A DNA stretch of 38,874 nucleotides from Alphaproteobacteria bacterium. Its GTDB lineage: Bacteria > Pseudomonadota > Alphaproteobacteria > DSM-16000 > Inquilinaceae. The position numbers and the translations under genes were made by a program. The notes under the pieces are model-generated. The model did no database searches, had not been told where the DNA came from, and worked only from the letters and a program-made list of their open reading frames with translations. This document shows, one piece after another, positions 21,355 to 32,479 of the stretch; the stretch's first letter is position 1, and each line of letters starts with the position of its first letter. The DNA is taken from the NCBI GenBank assembly GCA_028284045.1, contig JANQSN010000024.1:1-38874 (forward strand), read 5' to 3'.

Positions 21355-22906
21355 CGTACAGGGTCTCGACGGTGATCTGGGCCAGGCCCTGCTCCGCAGC
21401 GAAGCGCTCGGTGTTGCGGCGGGCCTTGCCGCGCACGAAGAACGGGATCTTGTGCAGTTCGCTTTCCGCCTCGCGGGTCCAGGCGACGTCGTTCGCCGGC
21501 GCGGCGACGGACACGGGGGCCGGCGGCGCGTCGACCGGCGGTGCCGCGTGCCCCTGGCCGGAGAGATGCGAGCCGCGCGCCTCGTCGCGGAACTCGAAGT
21601 CCTCGCGGAACATCGCCAGGAGGTGTTCCTCCAGGCCCATCATCAGCGGATGCACCCAGGTGTCGAACAGGACGTTCGCACCTTCGAAGCCCATCTGCGG
21701 GGCGGTGCGCGCCGGGAAGTCCTGGACATGCACGGGCGCGGAAATGACGGCGCAGGCGATGCCGAGGCGCTTGGCGATGTGCCGTTCCATCTGGGTGCCG
21801 AGCACCAGCTCCGGCTGCAGCTCGGCAACCTTGGCCTCGACATCGAGATAGTCGTCGGTGATCAGCGCCTCCACGCCGTAGCGTTCCGCCGCGGCGCGCA
21901 CCTCGCGGGCCTGCTCGCGCGCATAGGTGCCCAGCCCGACGACGGCGAAGCCCATCTCGTCCTGGGCGACCCGGGCGGCGGCGACGGCATGGGTGGCATC
22001 GCCGAAGATGAAGACGCGCTTGCCCGTCAGATAGGTGCTGTCGATGGAGCGGCTCCACCACGGCAGGCGCACCCGCGTCTCCCCGTCGGCCAGCGCCGGC
22101 GCGGGGTCGACCTCGGCCAGGCCGGCGACCTCGGCGAGGAAGTCGCGGGTGGCGCCGACGCCGATCGGCACCGTGCGGGTGTAGGGCTGGGCGAAGGTCC
22201 GCTCCAGCCAGCGCGCGGCGGTGCCGGCGATCTCCGGATAGAGGACGACGTTGAAGTCGGCCTCGCCCAGCCGGGCGAGGTCGGCGGGTCGGGCGCCGAG
22301 CGGCGCGGTCACCGAAACCTCGACGCCCAGGCTGTCGAGCAGGCGGCGCACCTCCGCCACATCGTCGCGGTGGCGGAAGCCAAGCGCCGTGGCGCCCAGC
22401 AGATTGGCGCGCGGCCGGCGGGCGGGATCGCGGGCCGGACGCGGCGTGCCGGGCGGCGGTGCGTTGGGGCCGGCCAGCGCGCGCACCAAGTGATAAAAGG
22501 TCTCCGCCGCGCCCCAGGTCTCCTTGCGCTGGTAGGCCGGCAGTTCCAGCGGCACCACCGGCACCGGCAGGCCGAGCGCGCGGGCCAGCCCGCCGGGGTC
22601 GTCCTGGATCAGCTCCGCGGTGCAGGAGGCGCCGACCAGCATGGCCTCGGGCCGGTAGCGCTCATACGCCTCCGCCGCGGCGTTCTTGTAGAGCTGGGCG
22701 GTGTCCGAGCCGAGGTCGCGCGCCTGGAAGGTGGTGTAGGTGACCGGCGGGCGGGCGTCCCGCCGCTCGATCATCGTGAACAGCAGGTCGGCATAGGTAT
22801 CGCCCTGCGGCGCGTGCAGCACGTAGTGCACGCCCTGCATGGCCGTGGCGACGCGCAGCGCACCGATATGCGGGGGGCCTTCATAGGTCCAGACGGTGAG
22901 CTGCAT
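21329..22906 (-). CDS. bchB: BchB, dark protochlorophyllide reductase subunit B
   Basis: 525 aa. With BchN forms the catalytic NB core. The rare aspartate ligand of the 4Fe-4S cluster is present as Asp36 ([13 protein letters not shown]), with Cys95 ([13 protein letters not shown]) as the other B-subunit ligand. The end [21 protein letters not shown] is the conserved C-terminal domain. The ATG at 22906 begins the typical [13 protein letters not shown]; the frame is open further upstream but not conserved. It starts 17 nt after bchN. Confidence 0.97.
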
Positions 22907-22923
22907 GGCGGCACCGTTCCCCC

Positions 22924-24833
<1,910 letters not shown>

Positions 24834-24973
24834 GGCGTCTCTCCCTTGGCCGACTTTCTAAAAGCCGGCCATCTGCAGCCGACCTCTTGGGACATCTACA
24901 AGATCGGACCAGCCATCGCAGTCCGATCAAAGGCAGGCGGATCATGCAGCCTGCCGGTACCCCATCCAGACGG

Positions 24974-25003
24974 AATCTAGATCACTTCCATCCCACGTGT
25001 CAA
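24974..25003 (-). promoter_or_regulatory. Candidate sigma-70 promoter of the bchF series
   Basis: On the minus strand TTGACA (25003-24998) is followed after 18 nt by TAGATT (24979-24974), about 140 nt before the bchF ATG. The -35 lies within a small palindrome, GTGTC-AAC-GACAC (24997-25009), a likely operator position. The whole gap between the divergent bchF and aerR starts (24834-25189) is non-coding and less GC-rich than the genes. Confidence 0.5.
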
Positions 25004-25015
25004 CGACACTAGACG
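24998..25015. promoter_or_regulatory. PpsR-like half-match TGT-N12-ACG before bchF
   Basis: The PpsR/CrtJ consensus is TGT-N12-ACA. Here TGT (24998) and ACG (25013) have the right spacing with one mismatch and overlap the -35 of the bchF promoter candidate. A second TGT-N12-ACG lies before bchG. A chance match is possible. Confidence 0.3.
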
Positions 25016-25189
25016 TAAACATGGCTTTACAGACGATCCAGTATGGTGCTTATATACGGGTTATCCCTAGCCGGATTCTCTGGCGGGACGGCATGCGCCA
25101 AATCAATTCTGCCCGATATTGACGTACCGGACAGGCAACTGGCGGGTGTACCCTCCTGGCATAAGAATTCGCGCAAGGGGGGAATTGCC

Positions 25190-26197
25190 GTGACCCGATC
25201 GACGAGAGAAGGACACGAAGACGGCTTGGCGGTTGGGGGTGCGGCGTGGCGCGACGACGTCCGCCGCTGCGGCGCCCTCTGGTCGGACGAACCCCGGACC
25301 CCGTCCATCGACGGGCCCGCCGCCCGGATCTCCGACACCAGGGAGGTCGAGATCATTCCCCGGCTGATCGAAGGCGAGATCATCCCGCAACTGGTCCAGG
25401 CGCATCGCCGGGCGGTGAACCGGTCGCTTGCCCGCGCGGCCGGCGATGTGGCGGCGACGGCGGGACCGTCCGTGCACCCCGGTGCCGCCCCCAGCGCAGA
25501 CGATGTGGAGCGGCTGACCCGCATCGTGGTGGAGCGGGACGAAACCGCGGCCATCGCCTTCGTCGACACCGTCTGCGCCCGCGGCGTGGCGCTGGAGGAC
25601 ATCTTTCTGGACCTGCTGGCGCCGGCCGCACGACGGCTGGGCGACGGCTGGTGTGCGGACACGCATGCCTTCATCGACGTCACCATCGGCCTGTCCCGGC
25701 TGCAGCAGGTGATGCGGACCTTCAGCCGGGAGTTTCAGCTTCAAGGGGCGGCCGACGACGGCGCCCCGCTCGACGCGCCGGATTCACGTCAGATCCTGCT
25801 TGCGCCCACCGTCGGGGAGCAGCACAACTTCGGCATCCTGATGGTCGCGGAGTTCCTGATCCGGGCCGGCTGGGGCGTGAGCTGCGCGGCTGGCTCCTCG
25901 GCCGGCGAACTGGTGCGCGCCGTGCGGCGCGACCGGTTCGCGGTGCTCGGCCTGTCGCTGTCCAGCGACCGGTTCGCCGACGACCTGAGGGATATCGTCT
26001 CAGCCGTGCGGCGTAGCGCCCGCAATCCCGAGATCGCGATCCTGGTCGGTGGCCGGGCCTTCATCGAAGACCCGGACCTGGTCCGGCGCGTCGGAGCCCA
26101 TGCGATGGCGGCCGACGGCCTGGACGCCGTCGCTCAGGCCGAGGCCCTGTGTCCCGGCCCCGAGGTGCAGCGCGAACGGCTGAGTATGGTCTGTTAG
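25190..26197 (+). CDS. ppaA: AerR/PpaA, B12-binding antirepressor of PpsR
   Basis: 335 aa from a GTG with a G-rich RBS (AAGGGGGG, 7 nt upstream). An ATG at 25043 would give 384 aa but lacks an RBS and would leave little promoter. The helical SCHIC-type half contains LAPAARRLGDGWCADTHAFIDVTIGLSRLQQ, and the B12-binding half has GEQHNFGILMVAEFLIRAGW and AILVGGRAF. AerR/PpaA binds cobalamin in light and antagonises PpsR/CrtJ; the gene is almost always next to ppsR, as here. Longer than typical (about 230-280 aa), mainly at the N-terminus. Confidence 0.9.
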   Translation: MTRSTREGHEDGLAVGGAAWRDDVRRCGALWSDEPRTPSIDGPAARISDTREVEIIPRLIEGEIIPQLVQAHRRAVNRSLARAAGDVAATAGPSVHPGAAPSADDVERLTRIVVERDETAAIAFVDTVCARGVALEDIFLDLLAPAARRLGDGWCADTHAFIDVTIGLSRLQQVMRTFSREFQLQGAADDGAPLDAPDSRQILLAPTVGEQHNFGILMVAEFLIRAGWGVSCAAGSSAGELVRAVRRDRFAVLGLSLSSDRFADDLRDIVSAVRRSARNPEIAILVGGRAFIEDPDLVRRVGAHAMAADGLDAVAQAEALCPGPEVQRERLSMVC

Positions 26198-26265
26198 GCG
26201 CCGTCCGCGCCGGCCTCGCCGCCGGCCCGCAGGACAGGGGCGCCCGTTCGGAGGACTGTTCGCTC

Positions 26266-27693
26266 GTGGAGCCCCTTAAAGACCCGGAACGGCTCCTGGG
26301 GAATCTCGATACGCTGGGCGTGGCCCGCCTGCTGACGGCGGCGTCGGATATCACGCTGGTGGTGGGCGATGACGGGGTGATCCGCGATGTCGTGGTCGCC
26401 GACGCCGAGCGCGACCGCCATCCGTCGACCTTCAACGACTGGGTCGGCCGGCCGCTGAAAGAGACCGTCACCGTCGAGAGCCGCGACAAGGTGGACGCCC
26501 TCCTGGACGAGGCCAGCGCCAGCGGCCCCACCCCCTGGCGCCATCTCAACCACCCGACGCCCGAGGGGCGCGATCTGCCCGTGATGTACGCCGCCTTGCG
26601 CACCCCGTCGTGCGCGGAGGTGGTGATGATCGGCCGCGATCTCAGGGTGATCTCCCAGCTTCAACAGCGCCTCGTCGAGGCCCAACTCTCCATGGAGCGG
26701 GAGTATGAGAGCCTGCGCCAGATGGAGACCCGCTACCGGCTCCTGTTCCAGACCAGCCAGGAGGCTGTGCTGATCCTCGACGGCGCGACGTTGCGGATCA
26801 CCGAGGCCAACCCCGCCGCATTGCAGATGATGGGCCAGCCGCGCAAGCGCCTGGTCGGCCGGCCGCTGGGCGAGGCGTTCGATGCCGCCAGCAACGAAGC
26901 CATCCAGGGCCTGCTGGCGGCGGCCCGGGCCGCCGGGCGGGCCGACCCGGTGGCCGCCCGCCTCGCCGATATCGATCTGCCGGTGACCGCCGCCGCCGCC
27001 CTGGTCCGCCAGGCCGGCGCCTCGACCTTCCTGATCCGCATGATGCCGGCCGACCCGCGCGGCGCCGGCGCCGATCCCGATGCGTCGTCGCGCCGCCGGC
27101 TTGGCGAGGTGATGGCGTCGGTTCCGGATGCCTTCGTCGTGACCGACACGGCCGGCCGGATCCTGACCGTCAACCGCGCCTTCCTCGATCTGGCCCAGCT
27201 CGTCGCGGACGAGCAGCCGATCGGCGAGAGCCTGGACCGCTGGCTCGGCCGGCCCGGCGTCGACCTCAACGTGCTGATCGCCAATCTGCGCGAGCGCGGT
27301 GCGGTGCGCCTGTTCGCGACCATCCTGCGCGGCGAGTTCGGCTCGACGACGGAGGTGGAGGTCTCCGCCGGCGGCGCGCTGGCCGCGGATGCGCCGTGCC
27401 TGGGCTTCGTCATCCGCAATGTGGCGCCGCGGCTGGCCGCCGCCGGCCCGACGTCGGGCGCCCTGCCGCGCTCGGTGGAGCAGCTTACCGAGCTGGTCGG
27501 CCGCGTCTCGCTGAAGGACATCGTGCGCGACACCACCGACGCTATTGAGAAGCTGTGCATCGAGGCGGCGTTGGAGCTGACCAGCGACAACCGCGCCTCG
27601 GCGGCGGAGATGCTCGGGCTCAGCCGCCAGAGCCTGTACGTGAAGCTGCGGCGGTACGGCCTGGGCGACCTGGCCGGCGAGGCGGAGACCTGA
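26266..27693 (+). CDS. ppsR: PpsR/CrtJ, redox-responsive PGC repressor
   Basis: 475 aa from a GTG with GGAGGA 10 nt upstream; this length fits the family, whereas the upstream ATG at 26149 would lie inside aerR. Order: N-domain (about 1-140), Q-linker helix (QLQQRLVEAQLSMEREYESL), PAS1 (about 150-265), PAS2 (about 280-390) and a Fis-type HTH (about 435-468, NRASAAEMLGLSRQSLYVKL). PpsR represses bch, crt and puc genes at TGT-N12-ACA in air. Cys431, just before the HTH, corresponds to the redox cysteine reported in CrtJ; no cysteine is seen near residue 250, where CrtJ has its other one. Other cysteines: 116 and 378. Confidence 0.94.
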   Translation: MEPLKDPERLLGNLDTLGVARLLTAASDITLVVGDDGVIRDVVVADAERDRHPSTFNDWVGRPLKETVTVESRDKVDALLDEASASGPTPWRHLNHPTPEGRDLPVMYAALRTPSCAEVVMIGRDLRVISQLQQRLVEAQLSMEREYESLRQMETRYRLLFQTSQEAVLILDGATLRITEANPAALQMMGQPRKRLVGRPLGEAFDAASNEAIQGLLAAARAAGRADPVAARLADIDLPVTAAAALVRQAGASTFLIRMMPADPRGAGADPDASSRRRLGEVMASVPDAFVVTDTAGRILTVNRAFLDLAQLVADEQPIGESLDRWLGRPGVDLNVLIANLRERGAVRLFATILRGEFGSTTEVEVSAGGALAADAPCLGFVIRNVAPRLAAAGPTSGALPRSVEQLTELVGRVSLKDIVRDTTDAIEKLCIEAALELTSDNRASAAEMLGLSRQSLYVKLRRYGLGDLAGEAET

Positions 27694-27727
27694 GCGCAGC
27701 GGCGCTTGTCGCCCCACCCTTCTTAAG

Positions 27728-27902
27728 CCCTCCCCCTCGATGGGGGAGGGTTGGGTGGGGGTGATGCTTGTCGCTGAAGGAGGCGGTTGAAAAAGAGCAC
27801 CGTTTCGACGGTGCACCCCGGATGGGCGCGATGGTTGCGGCACGGGATCGCAGCCATGGCGCCATCACCCCCTCCCCGGCCCTCCCCCATCAAGGGGGAG
27901 GG
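27728..27902. repeat. Inverted pair of CCCTCCCCC-hairpin repeats between ppsR and bchG
   Basis: Two copies of one extragenic element in opposite orientation. Hairpins are 27728-27750 (9-bp stem, TCGAT loop) and 27880-27902 (9-bp stem, ATCAA loop), each flanked by a GGGTGGGGGTGATG-like arm (27754-27766; inverted 27861-27877). Together they could form one large structure. This fills most of the 321-nt ppsR-bchG gap; no gene is supported there. Confidence 0.7.
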
Positions 27903-27967
27903 GAAAAACGGGCGGGCACTAAAGTCCGATCGGCGGCGCGGGCGCCGGTCGCAGCGCTTGGAATGAG

Positions 27968-27985
27968 TGTAAGTTCAAGTTGACG
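27968..27985. promoter_or_regulatory. PpsR-like half-match TGT-N12-ACG before bchG
   Basis: TGT at 27968 and ACG at 27983, 30 nt before the bchG ATG, with correct PpsR spacing and one mismatch, the same deviation as the site before bchF. A TTGACG in this segment could be a -35, but no clear -10 follows. Confidence 0.3.
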
Positions 27986-28014
27986 CTTCTGACTGTCAGG
28001 CATACCGTCGAGTC

Positions 28015-28929
28015 ATGACCAAAGGGTCGTCCTCCCTCACGCTTGCCCGCCGCCCGGCGCTGCCCGCGGTGGTGGAGCTGCTGAAGCCGATCACCTGGTT
28101 TCCGCCGATGTGGGCCTTCGGCTGCGGCGCCGTTTCCGCCGGCCAGCCGCTGGGGGACCGGATCGGCGTCGTGGTGCTGGGCATCGCACTCGCCGGGCCG
28201 CTGGTGTGCGGCACCAGCCAGGCGGTCAACGACTGGTTCGACCGCCATGTCGACGCGATCAACGAGCCGCATCGCCCGATCCCCTCCGGCCGCGTGCCCG
28301 GCACCTGGGGCCTGCGGGTCGCCGTCGCCTGGACCGTGGTGTCGCTGCTGGTCGCCGCGACGCTGGGCGCCTGGGTGTTCGGCGCCACGGTGCTCGGCCT
28401 GGCGCTCGCCTGGGCCTACAGCGCCCCGCCACTCCGGCTGAAGCGCAACGGCTGGTGGGGCAATGCGGCGGTCGGTTTCTGCTATGAGGGCCTCGCCTGG
28501 TTCACCGGGGCGGCGGTGATGGCGGCGGCGCTGCCCGACCCGCGGATCATCCTGGTCGCCGTGCTCTACAGCCTCGGCGCCCACGGCATCATGACGCTGA
28601 ACGACTTCAAGGCGATCGAGGGCGACACCCGCATGGGCGTGCGCAGCCTGCCGGTGCAGTTGGGGCCGGAGCGGGCGGCCAAGCTGGCCTGCGTGGTGAT
28701 GGCGCTGCCGCAGCTTGTGGTCGTCGGCCTGCTGATCGCCTGGGGCCAGCCGATCTTCGCCGCCGTGGTCGCGGTCGGGCTGGCGGCACAGCTTGCGCTG
28801 ATGGTGCGGCTGCTGGACGACCCGCGGGCGCGCGCGCCCTGGTACAACGCCACCGGCATCACGCTCTACGTCCTCGGCATGCTGGTCACCGCCTTTGCGC
28901 TGGCCGGAATCGACGGGATCGCCTCATGA
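28015..28929 (+). CDS. bchG: BchG, bacteriochlorophyll synthase
   Basis: 304 aa, about eight or nine membrane spans. UbiA-family prenyltransferase esterifying bacteriochlorophyllide a with geranylgeranyl or phytyl diphosphate. The Mg/diphosphate motif is NDWFDRHVD at 72-80, followed by AINEPHRPIPSGR; the second acidic motif is GIMTLNDFKAIEGDTRMG. It overlaps the next gene by 4 nt; the order bchG-MFS-bchP is conserved in PGCs. Confidence 0.96.
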   Translation: MTKGSSSLTLARRPALPAVVELLKPITWFPPMWAFGCGAVSAGQPLGDRIGVVVLGIALAGPLVCGTSQAVNDWFDRHVDAINEPHRPIPSGRVPGTWGLRVAVAWTVVSLLVAATLGAWVFGATVLGLALAWAYSAPPLRLKRNGWWGNAAVGFCYEGLAWFTGAAVMAAALPDPRIILVAVLYSLGAHGIMTLNDFKAIEGDTRMGVRSLPVQLGPERAAKLACVVMALPQLVVVGLLIAWGQPIFAAVVAVGLAAQLALMVRLLDDPRARAPWYNATGITLYVLGMLVTAFALAGIDGIAS

Positions 28930-30317
28930 CCGCGGCCGCCGCCCCGCCGCGGCCGCTCGGCTGGCTCGGCATCATCCGCCTCGGCCTGGTGCAGACGGCG
29001 CTGGGCGCCATCGTCATCCTTACCACCTCGACGATGAACCGGGTGATGGTGGTGGAGCTGCTGTTGCCGGCAGCCCTGCCGGGCGCACTGGTCGCCCTGC
29101 ACTATGCGGTGCAACTGCTGCGGCCCTGGCTCGGCTACGGCTCCGACAAGGGCGGGCGGCGCACGCCCTGGATCATCGGCGGCATGGCGGCGCTGGCCGT
29201 CGGCGCCACCACCGCCGCACTGGCCACCGCCTGGATGGCCACCAACCCGGCCGCCGGCATCGCGCTGGCCGTCTTCGCCTTCCTGTTGGTCGGCATCGGC
29301 GTCGGGGCGGCGGGCACCTCTCTCCTGGTCCTGCTGGCCAAGCGGGTCGACGAGCGGCGCCGCGCGCCGGCCGCCACCATCGTCTGGGTGATGATGATCG
29401 CCGGCTTCGTGGTGACCGCGACCGGGGCGGGCCACGTCCTCGACCCCTTCACCACCGAGCGGTTGGTCGCCGTCACCGCCGGCGTCTCCGGCGCCGCCTT
29501 CCTGCTGACGCTGATCGCGGTCCAGGGCGTCGAGGGCCGGCGCGGCAGTGCCGTGGCGCGCGCGGCGGCGGAGGCTGAGGCGCCCAAGCCGCCCTTCCTG
29601 CAAGCGCTGGCGGAAGTCTGGGCGGAGCCGCAGGCGCGGCGCTTCACCATCTTCGTCTTCGTCTCGATGCTGGCCTACAGCACCCAGGACCTGATCCTGG
29701 AGCCGTTCGCCGGCCTCGTCTTCAACATGACGCCCGGCGAGTCGACCAAGCTGGCCGGCATCCAGCATGGCGGCGTGCTGTTGGGCATGATCGCCGTCGG
29801 CATCGCCGGGGCGGTGTTCCGCGGCCGCGCGCTGGGCTCGCTGAGGGCCTGGACCATCGGCGGCTGCCTCGCGTCGGCCGTGGCCTTGGGGCTGATCGCG
29901 TTCGGCGGGCTGGCCGGACCAGGCTGGCCGCTCCGGCCGACGGTGATGTTCCTCGGCTTCGCCAACGGCGCCTTCGCGGTTGCCGCCATCGCATCGATGA
30001 TGGCGCTGGTCGGCAAGGGCCGCCAAGCGCGCGAGGGCGTGCGCATGGGCGTGTGGGGCGCTGCGCAGGCGATCGCCTTCGGGCTGGGCGGCTTCGCCGG
30101 AACGGTCGCCATCGACGTTACGCGCCTCTTCCTGGAGAACCCGGCCTATGCCTATGGGCTGGTCTTCACCGTGGAAGCGGCAATCTTCGTGCTGGCCGCG
30201 TGGCTGGCGGTCCGGGTCGGGCGCACCGCCGCCCGGCCGACCGACACCGATGCCACCACCAGCTTCGCCGGGCCGTCGAGCCAGGCGACCCTCTCCCCCG
30301 GCTTGGCAGGACGGTGA
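28926..30317 (+). CDS. PucC-family MFS protein between bchG and bchP
   Basis: 463 aa, about 12 spans. Member of the PucC/LhaA/Orf428 family of pigment-handling MFS proteins; the gene between bchG and bchP is the 'orf428'-type member (bch2 in some annotations). Family marks are GLVQTALGAIVILTTSTMNR, GYGSDKGGRRTPWI and YSTQDLILEPFAGLVFNMTP. A hydrophilic tail follows the last span. It probably delivers or shuttles BChl between BchG/BchP and antenna assembly, but this is not proven. It overlaps bchG and is 6 nt from bchP. Confidence 0.88.
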   Translation: MTAAAAPPRPLGWLGIIRLGLVQTALGAIVILTTSTMNRVMVVELLLPAALPGALVALHYAVQLLRPWLGYGSDKGGRRTPWIIGGMAALAVGATTAALATAWMATNPAAGIALAVFAFLLVGIGVGAAGTSLLVLLAKRVDERRRAPAATIVWVMMIAGFVVTATGAGHVLDPFTTERLVAVTAGVSGAAFLLTLIAVQGVEGRRGSAVARAAAEAEAPKPPFLQALAEVWAEPQARRFTIFVFVSMLAYSTQDLILEPFAGLVFNMTPGESTKLAGIQHGGVLLGMIAVGIAGAVFRGRALGSLRAWTIGGCLASAVALGLIAFGGLAGPGWPLRPTVMFLGFANGAFAVAAIASMMALVGKGRQAREGVRMGVWGAAQAIAFGLGGFAGTVAIDVTRLFLENPAYAYGLVFTVEAAIFVLAAWLAVRVGRTAARPTDTDATTSFAGPSSQATLSPGLAGR

Positions 30318-30323
30318 TCGGCC

Positions 30324-31523
30324 ATGGGCACTCTCGACAGCTTCGATACGGTGGTGATCGGCGGCGGTCCGGCTGGGGCCACCGCGGCGACGGACTTGGC
30401 GCGCGCCGGCCTCGGCGTCCTGCTGCTCGACCGCGACGGGCGCATCAAGCCCTGCGGCGGGGCGATCCCGCCGCGCGCCATCGCCGACTTCGATATTCCC
30501 GATGCCATGCTGGTGGCCAAGATCACCGCGGCGGAGATCGTCTCGCCGCGCGGCGAGCAGGTCGCGATGCCGATCGAGGGCGGCTATGTCGGCATGGTCG
30601 ACCGCTGCAGCTTCGACGAGTGGCTGCGCAACCGCGCGGCCGGCGCCGGCGCCCAGCGCCGCACCGGCACGTTCGACCATCTGGAGTACGCCCGCGACGG
30701 TGCGGCCATCGTGCATTATCGCGAGCGCGACCCGGACGGGCATGAGCAGCCCAGGACCGTGCGCGCCCGCACGGTGATCGGCGCGGACGGCGCGCGGTCC
30801 GCCGTGGCGCGGCAGGTGGTGCCGGGCGGCGACCAGGTGACCTGCGTCTTCGCCTATCACGAGATCGTCGAGTCGCCGGCGGCCGGACAGGGCCATTTCG
30901 ACCCGGCGCGCTGCGACGTGCACTATCGCGGCAGCGTCTCCCCCGACTTCTATGGCTGGGTGTTCCCGCACGGCGCCACGACGAGCGTCGGCGTCGGCTC
31001 GGCCAACAAGGGCTTCTCACTGCGCCAGGCGACGGCGCGGCTCCGGCGCGACACCGGGCTGGAGGACTGCCGGACGCTGCGCCACGAAGGCGCGCCGATC
31101 CCGCTGAAGCCGCTTAAGCGCTGGGACGACGGCCGCAATGTCGTGCTGGCGGGGGATGCCGCCGGGGTGGTCGCGCCGGCCTCGGGCGAGGGCATCTACT
31201 ACGCCATGACCGGCGGGCGGCTGGCGGCCGACGCGGCGATCGAGGTCTGCCGCACCGGCGATGCCCGGGCGCTGGCCCAGGCCCGGCGGCGCTTCATGGC
31301 CTCGCACGGCCAGGTGTTCTGGGTGCTCGGGCTGATGCAGAAATACTGGTACGCCAACGATCGCCGGCGCGAGCGCTTCGTCGCCATCTGCCGCGACGCG
31401 GACGTGCAGCGGCTGACCTGGGACGCCTATATGAACAAGCGGCTGGTGCGCTCCAGCCCGCTGGCGCATATGCGCATCTTCTTTAAGAACGTCGCCCATC
31501 TGACGGGCGTCGTCAGAGCGTAG
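30324..31523 (+). CDS. bchP: BchP, geranylgeranyl-bacteriochlorophyll reductase
   Basis: 399 aa. FAD flavoprotein that reduces the geranylgeranyl tail to phytyl. FAD-binding GGGPAGATAA at about 12-21, then KPCGGAIPPRA, the GD motif VVLAGDAAGVVAPASGEGI, and the C-terminal WVLGLMQKYWYANDRRRERF typical of BchP. It starts 6 nt after the MFS gene, in one operon with bchG. Cytochrome c2 is convergent downstream. Confidence 0.96.
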   Translation: MGTLDSFDTVVIGGGPAGATAATDLARAGLGVLLLDRDGRIKPCGGAIPPRAIADFDIPDAMLVAKITAAEIVSPRGEQVAMPIEGGYVGMVDRCSFDEWLRNRAAGAGAQRRTGTFDHLEYARDGAAIVHYRERDPDGHEQPRTVRARTVIGADGARSAVARQVVPGGDQVTCVFAYHEIVESPAAGQGHFDPARCDVHYRGSVSPDFYGWVFPHGATTSVGVGSANKGFSLRQATARLRRDTGLEDCRTLRHEGAPIPLKPLKRWDDGRNVVLAGDAAGVVAPASGEGIYYAMTGGRLAADAAIEVCRTGDARALAQARRRFMASHGQVFWVLGLMQKYWYANDRRRERFVAICRDADVQRLTWDAYMNKRLVRSSPLAHMRIFFKNVAHLTGVVRA

Positions 31524-31596
31524 GCCCGGCGGGCCTGCACGGGCGGGCTTGCCCGGGGCGGCCCGGTTAGGCGCCGCCCCGTCAAGGATTGGCCGC

Positions 31597-32007
31597 CTAC
31601 TCGGCGCGGTTCCCCTCGGCGTCGAACTGCGCCAGATAGGCGATGACGTCGCGGCGGAACTGCTCGTCCGGGTACATCATCGGCATGCGCGACGACCCGC
31701 CGATGAACTCGGTCGGGTTGACCAGGTATTCCATCAGCAGCTCTTCGGTCCACTCGGTGCCGTCGGCGCCCATCGCCGCCGTCGCCTCGCCATAGGCGAA
31801 GCCCTCCACGCTGCCGATCACGCGGCCGACGATGCCGTTCAAATCCGGGCCGACCAGATGCATGGCGTTCGCGCCGACCTGATGGCAGGCGCCGCACTGC
31901 ATGAAGTTCTGCTCCCCGGCAGCCGGATCGCCGTCCTGCGCCCAGGCGCCGCCACTGACCGCCAGCAACGCCACCGCGCCGGCAACGGCTCGCATTCCCA
32001 TGACCAT
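31597..32007 (-). CDS. Cytochrome c2-type periplasmic protein
   Basis: 136 aa with a Sec signal peptide (cleavage likely after GGAWA, residue 23). Heme c motif Cys38-Gly-Ala-Cys41-His42 and the class I cytochrome c sequence GPDLNGIVGRVIGSVEGFAYGEA; the axial Met is probably Met108 or Met110 (SRMPMMYP). A good RBS (GGGGAGGAG) precedes the ATG. Cytochrome c2 is the usual electron donor to the photosynthetic reaction centre and can also feed oxidases. cycA-type genes often lie in or next to PGCs. Here no reaction-centre gene is in the window, so its partner is open. Confidence 0.9.
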   Translation of the reverse strand: MVMGMRAVAGAVALLAVSGGAWAQDGDPAAGEQNFMQCGACHQVGANAMHLVGPDLNGIVGRVIGSVEGFAYGEATAAMGADGTEWTEELLMEYLVNPTEFIGGSSRMPMMYPDEQFRRDVIAYLAQFDAEGNRAE

Positions 32008-32193
32008 GAACTCTCTCCTCCCCCTAGAAACGCGCGGTGGGCCAGTCGTCCCGACCCGAGACCGCTTGCGAGCGGACTATGGTCCAATGTGCGGACGAAA
32101 CCAACCTGTAACCCGGCCAAGACGATCCTGCCGCAAGATCAGGCTCGCGCCCGCTCCCTTGCTGGTAGGCCGCCACGTTGGCAAGGTTGTGGC

Positions 32194-32436
32194 ATGAACG
32201 GCGAAGTCGAAAACCTCATCCTGGCGCATCTCCGCGAGATCCGGACGGACATGGCGGAGATCAAGGCCGATGTTCGCGAGCTTCGCTCGCGCGTCGGCGC
32301 GCTGGACCGCGGGCTCGCGGAAGTGCGGATCGAGCTGGCCCATGTTCATCAGGGGCTCGCCGACCTCAGCGGCCGGGTCGACCGGCTGACCGACCGCGTT
32401 TCCCCTCTGGAGTGGCGATCCGACTTGGTCGCGTGA
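32194..32436 (+). CDS. Small coiled-coil protein (80 aa)
   Basis: 80 aa, soluble, with a heptad pattern from about residue 5 to 70 (ILAHLREIRTDMAEIKADV, then LADLSGRVDRLTDRV), predicted to form a long coiled coil. AAGG lies 9 nt upstream of the ATG. Small proteins of this type are common and of mostly unknown role; no partner gene is next to it. Not recognised as a PGC gene. Confidence 0.6.
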   Translation: MNGEVENLILAHLREIRTDMAEIKADVRELRSRVGALDRGLAEVRIELAHVHQGLADLSGRVDRLTDRVSPLEWRSDLVA

Positions 32437-32479
32437 GCGGGCGCGGGCAACACCCGCGTCCACCCCCTTCAGGACATCT

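Noticed and set aside
25043..25189. Upstream ATG start for aerR/ppaA
   Set aside because: No Shine-Dalgarno; the GTG at 25190 has a strong G-rich RBS and leaves room for the promoter.
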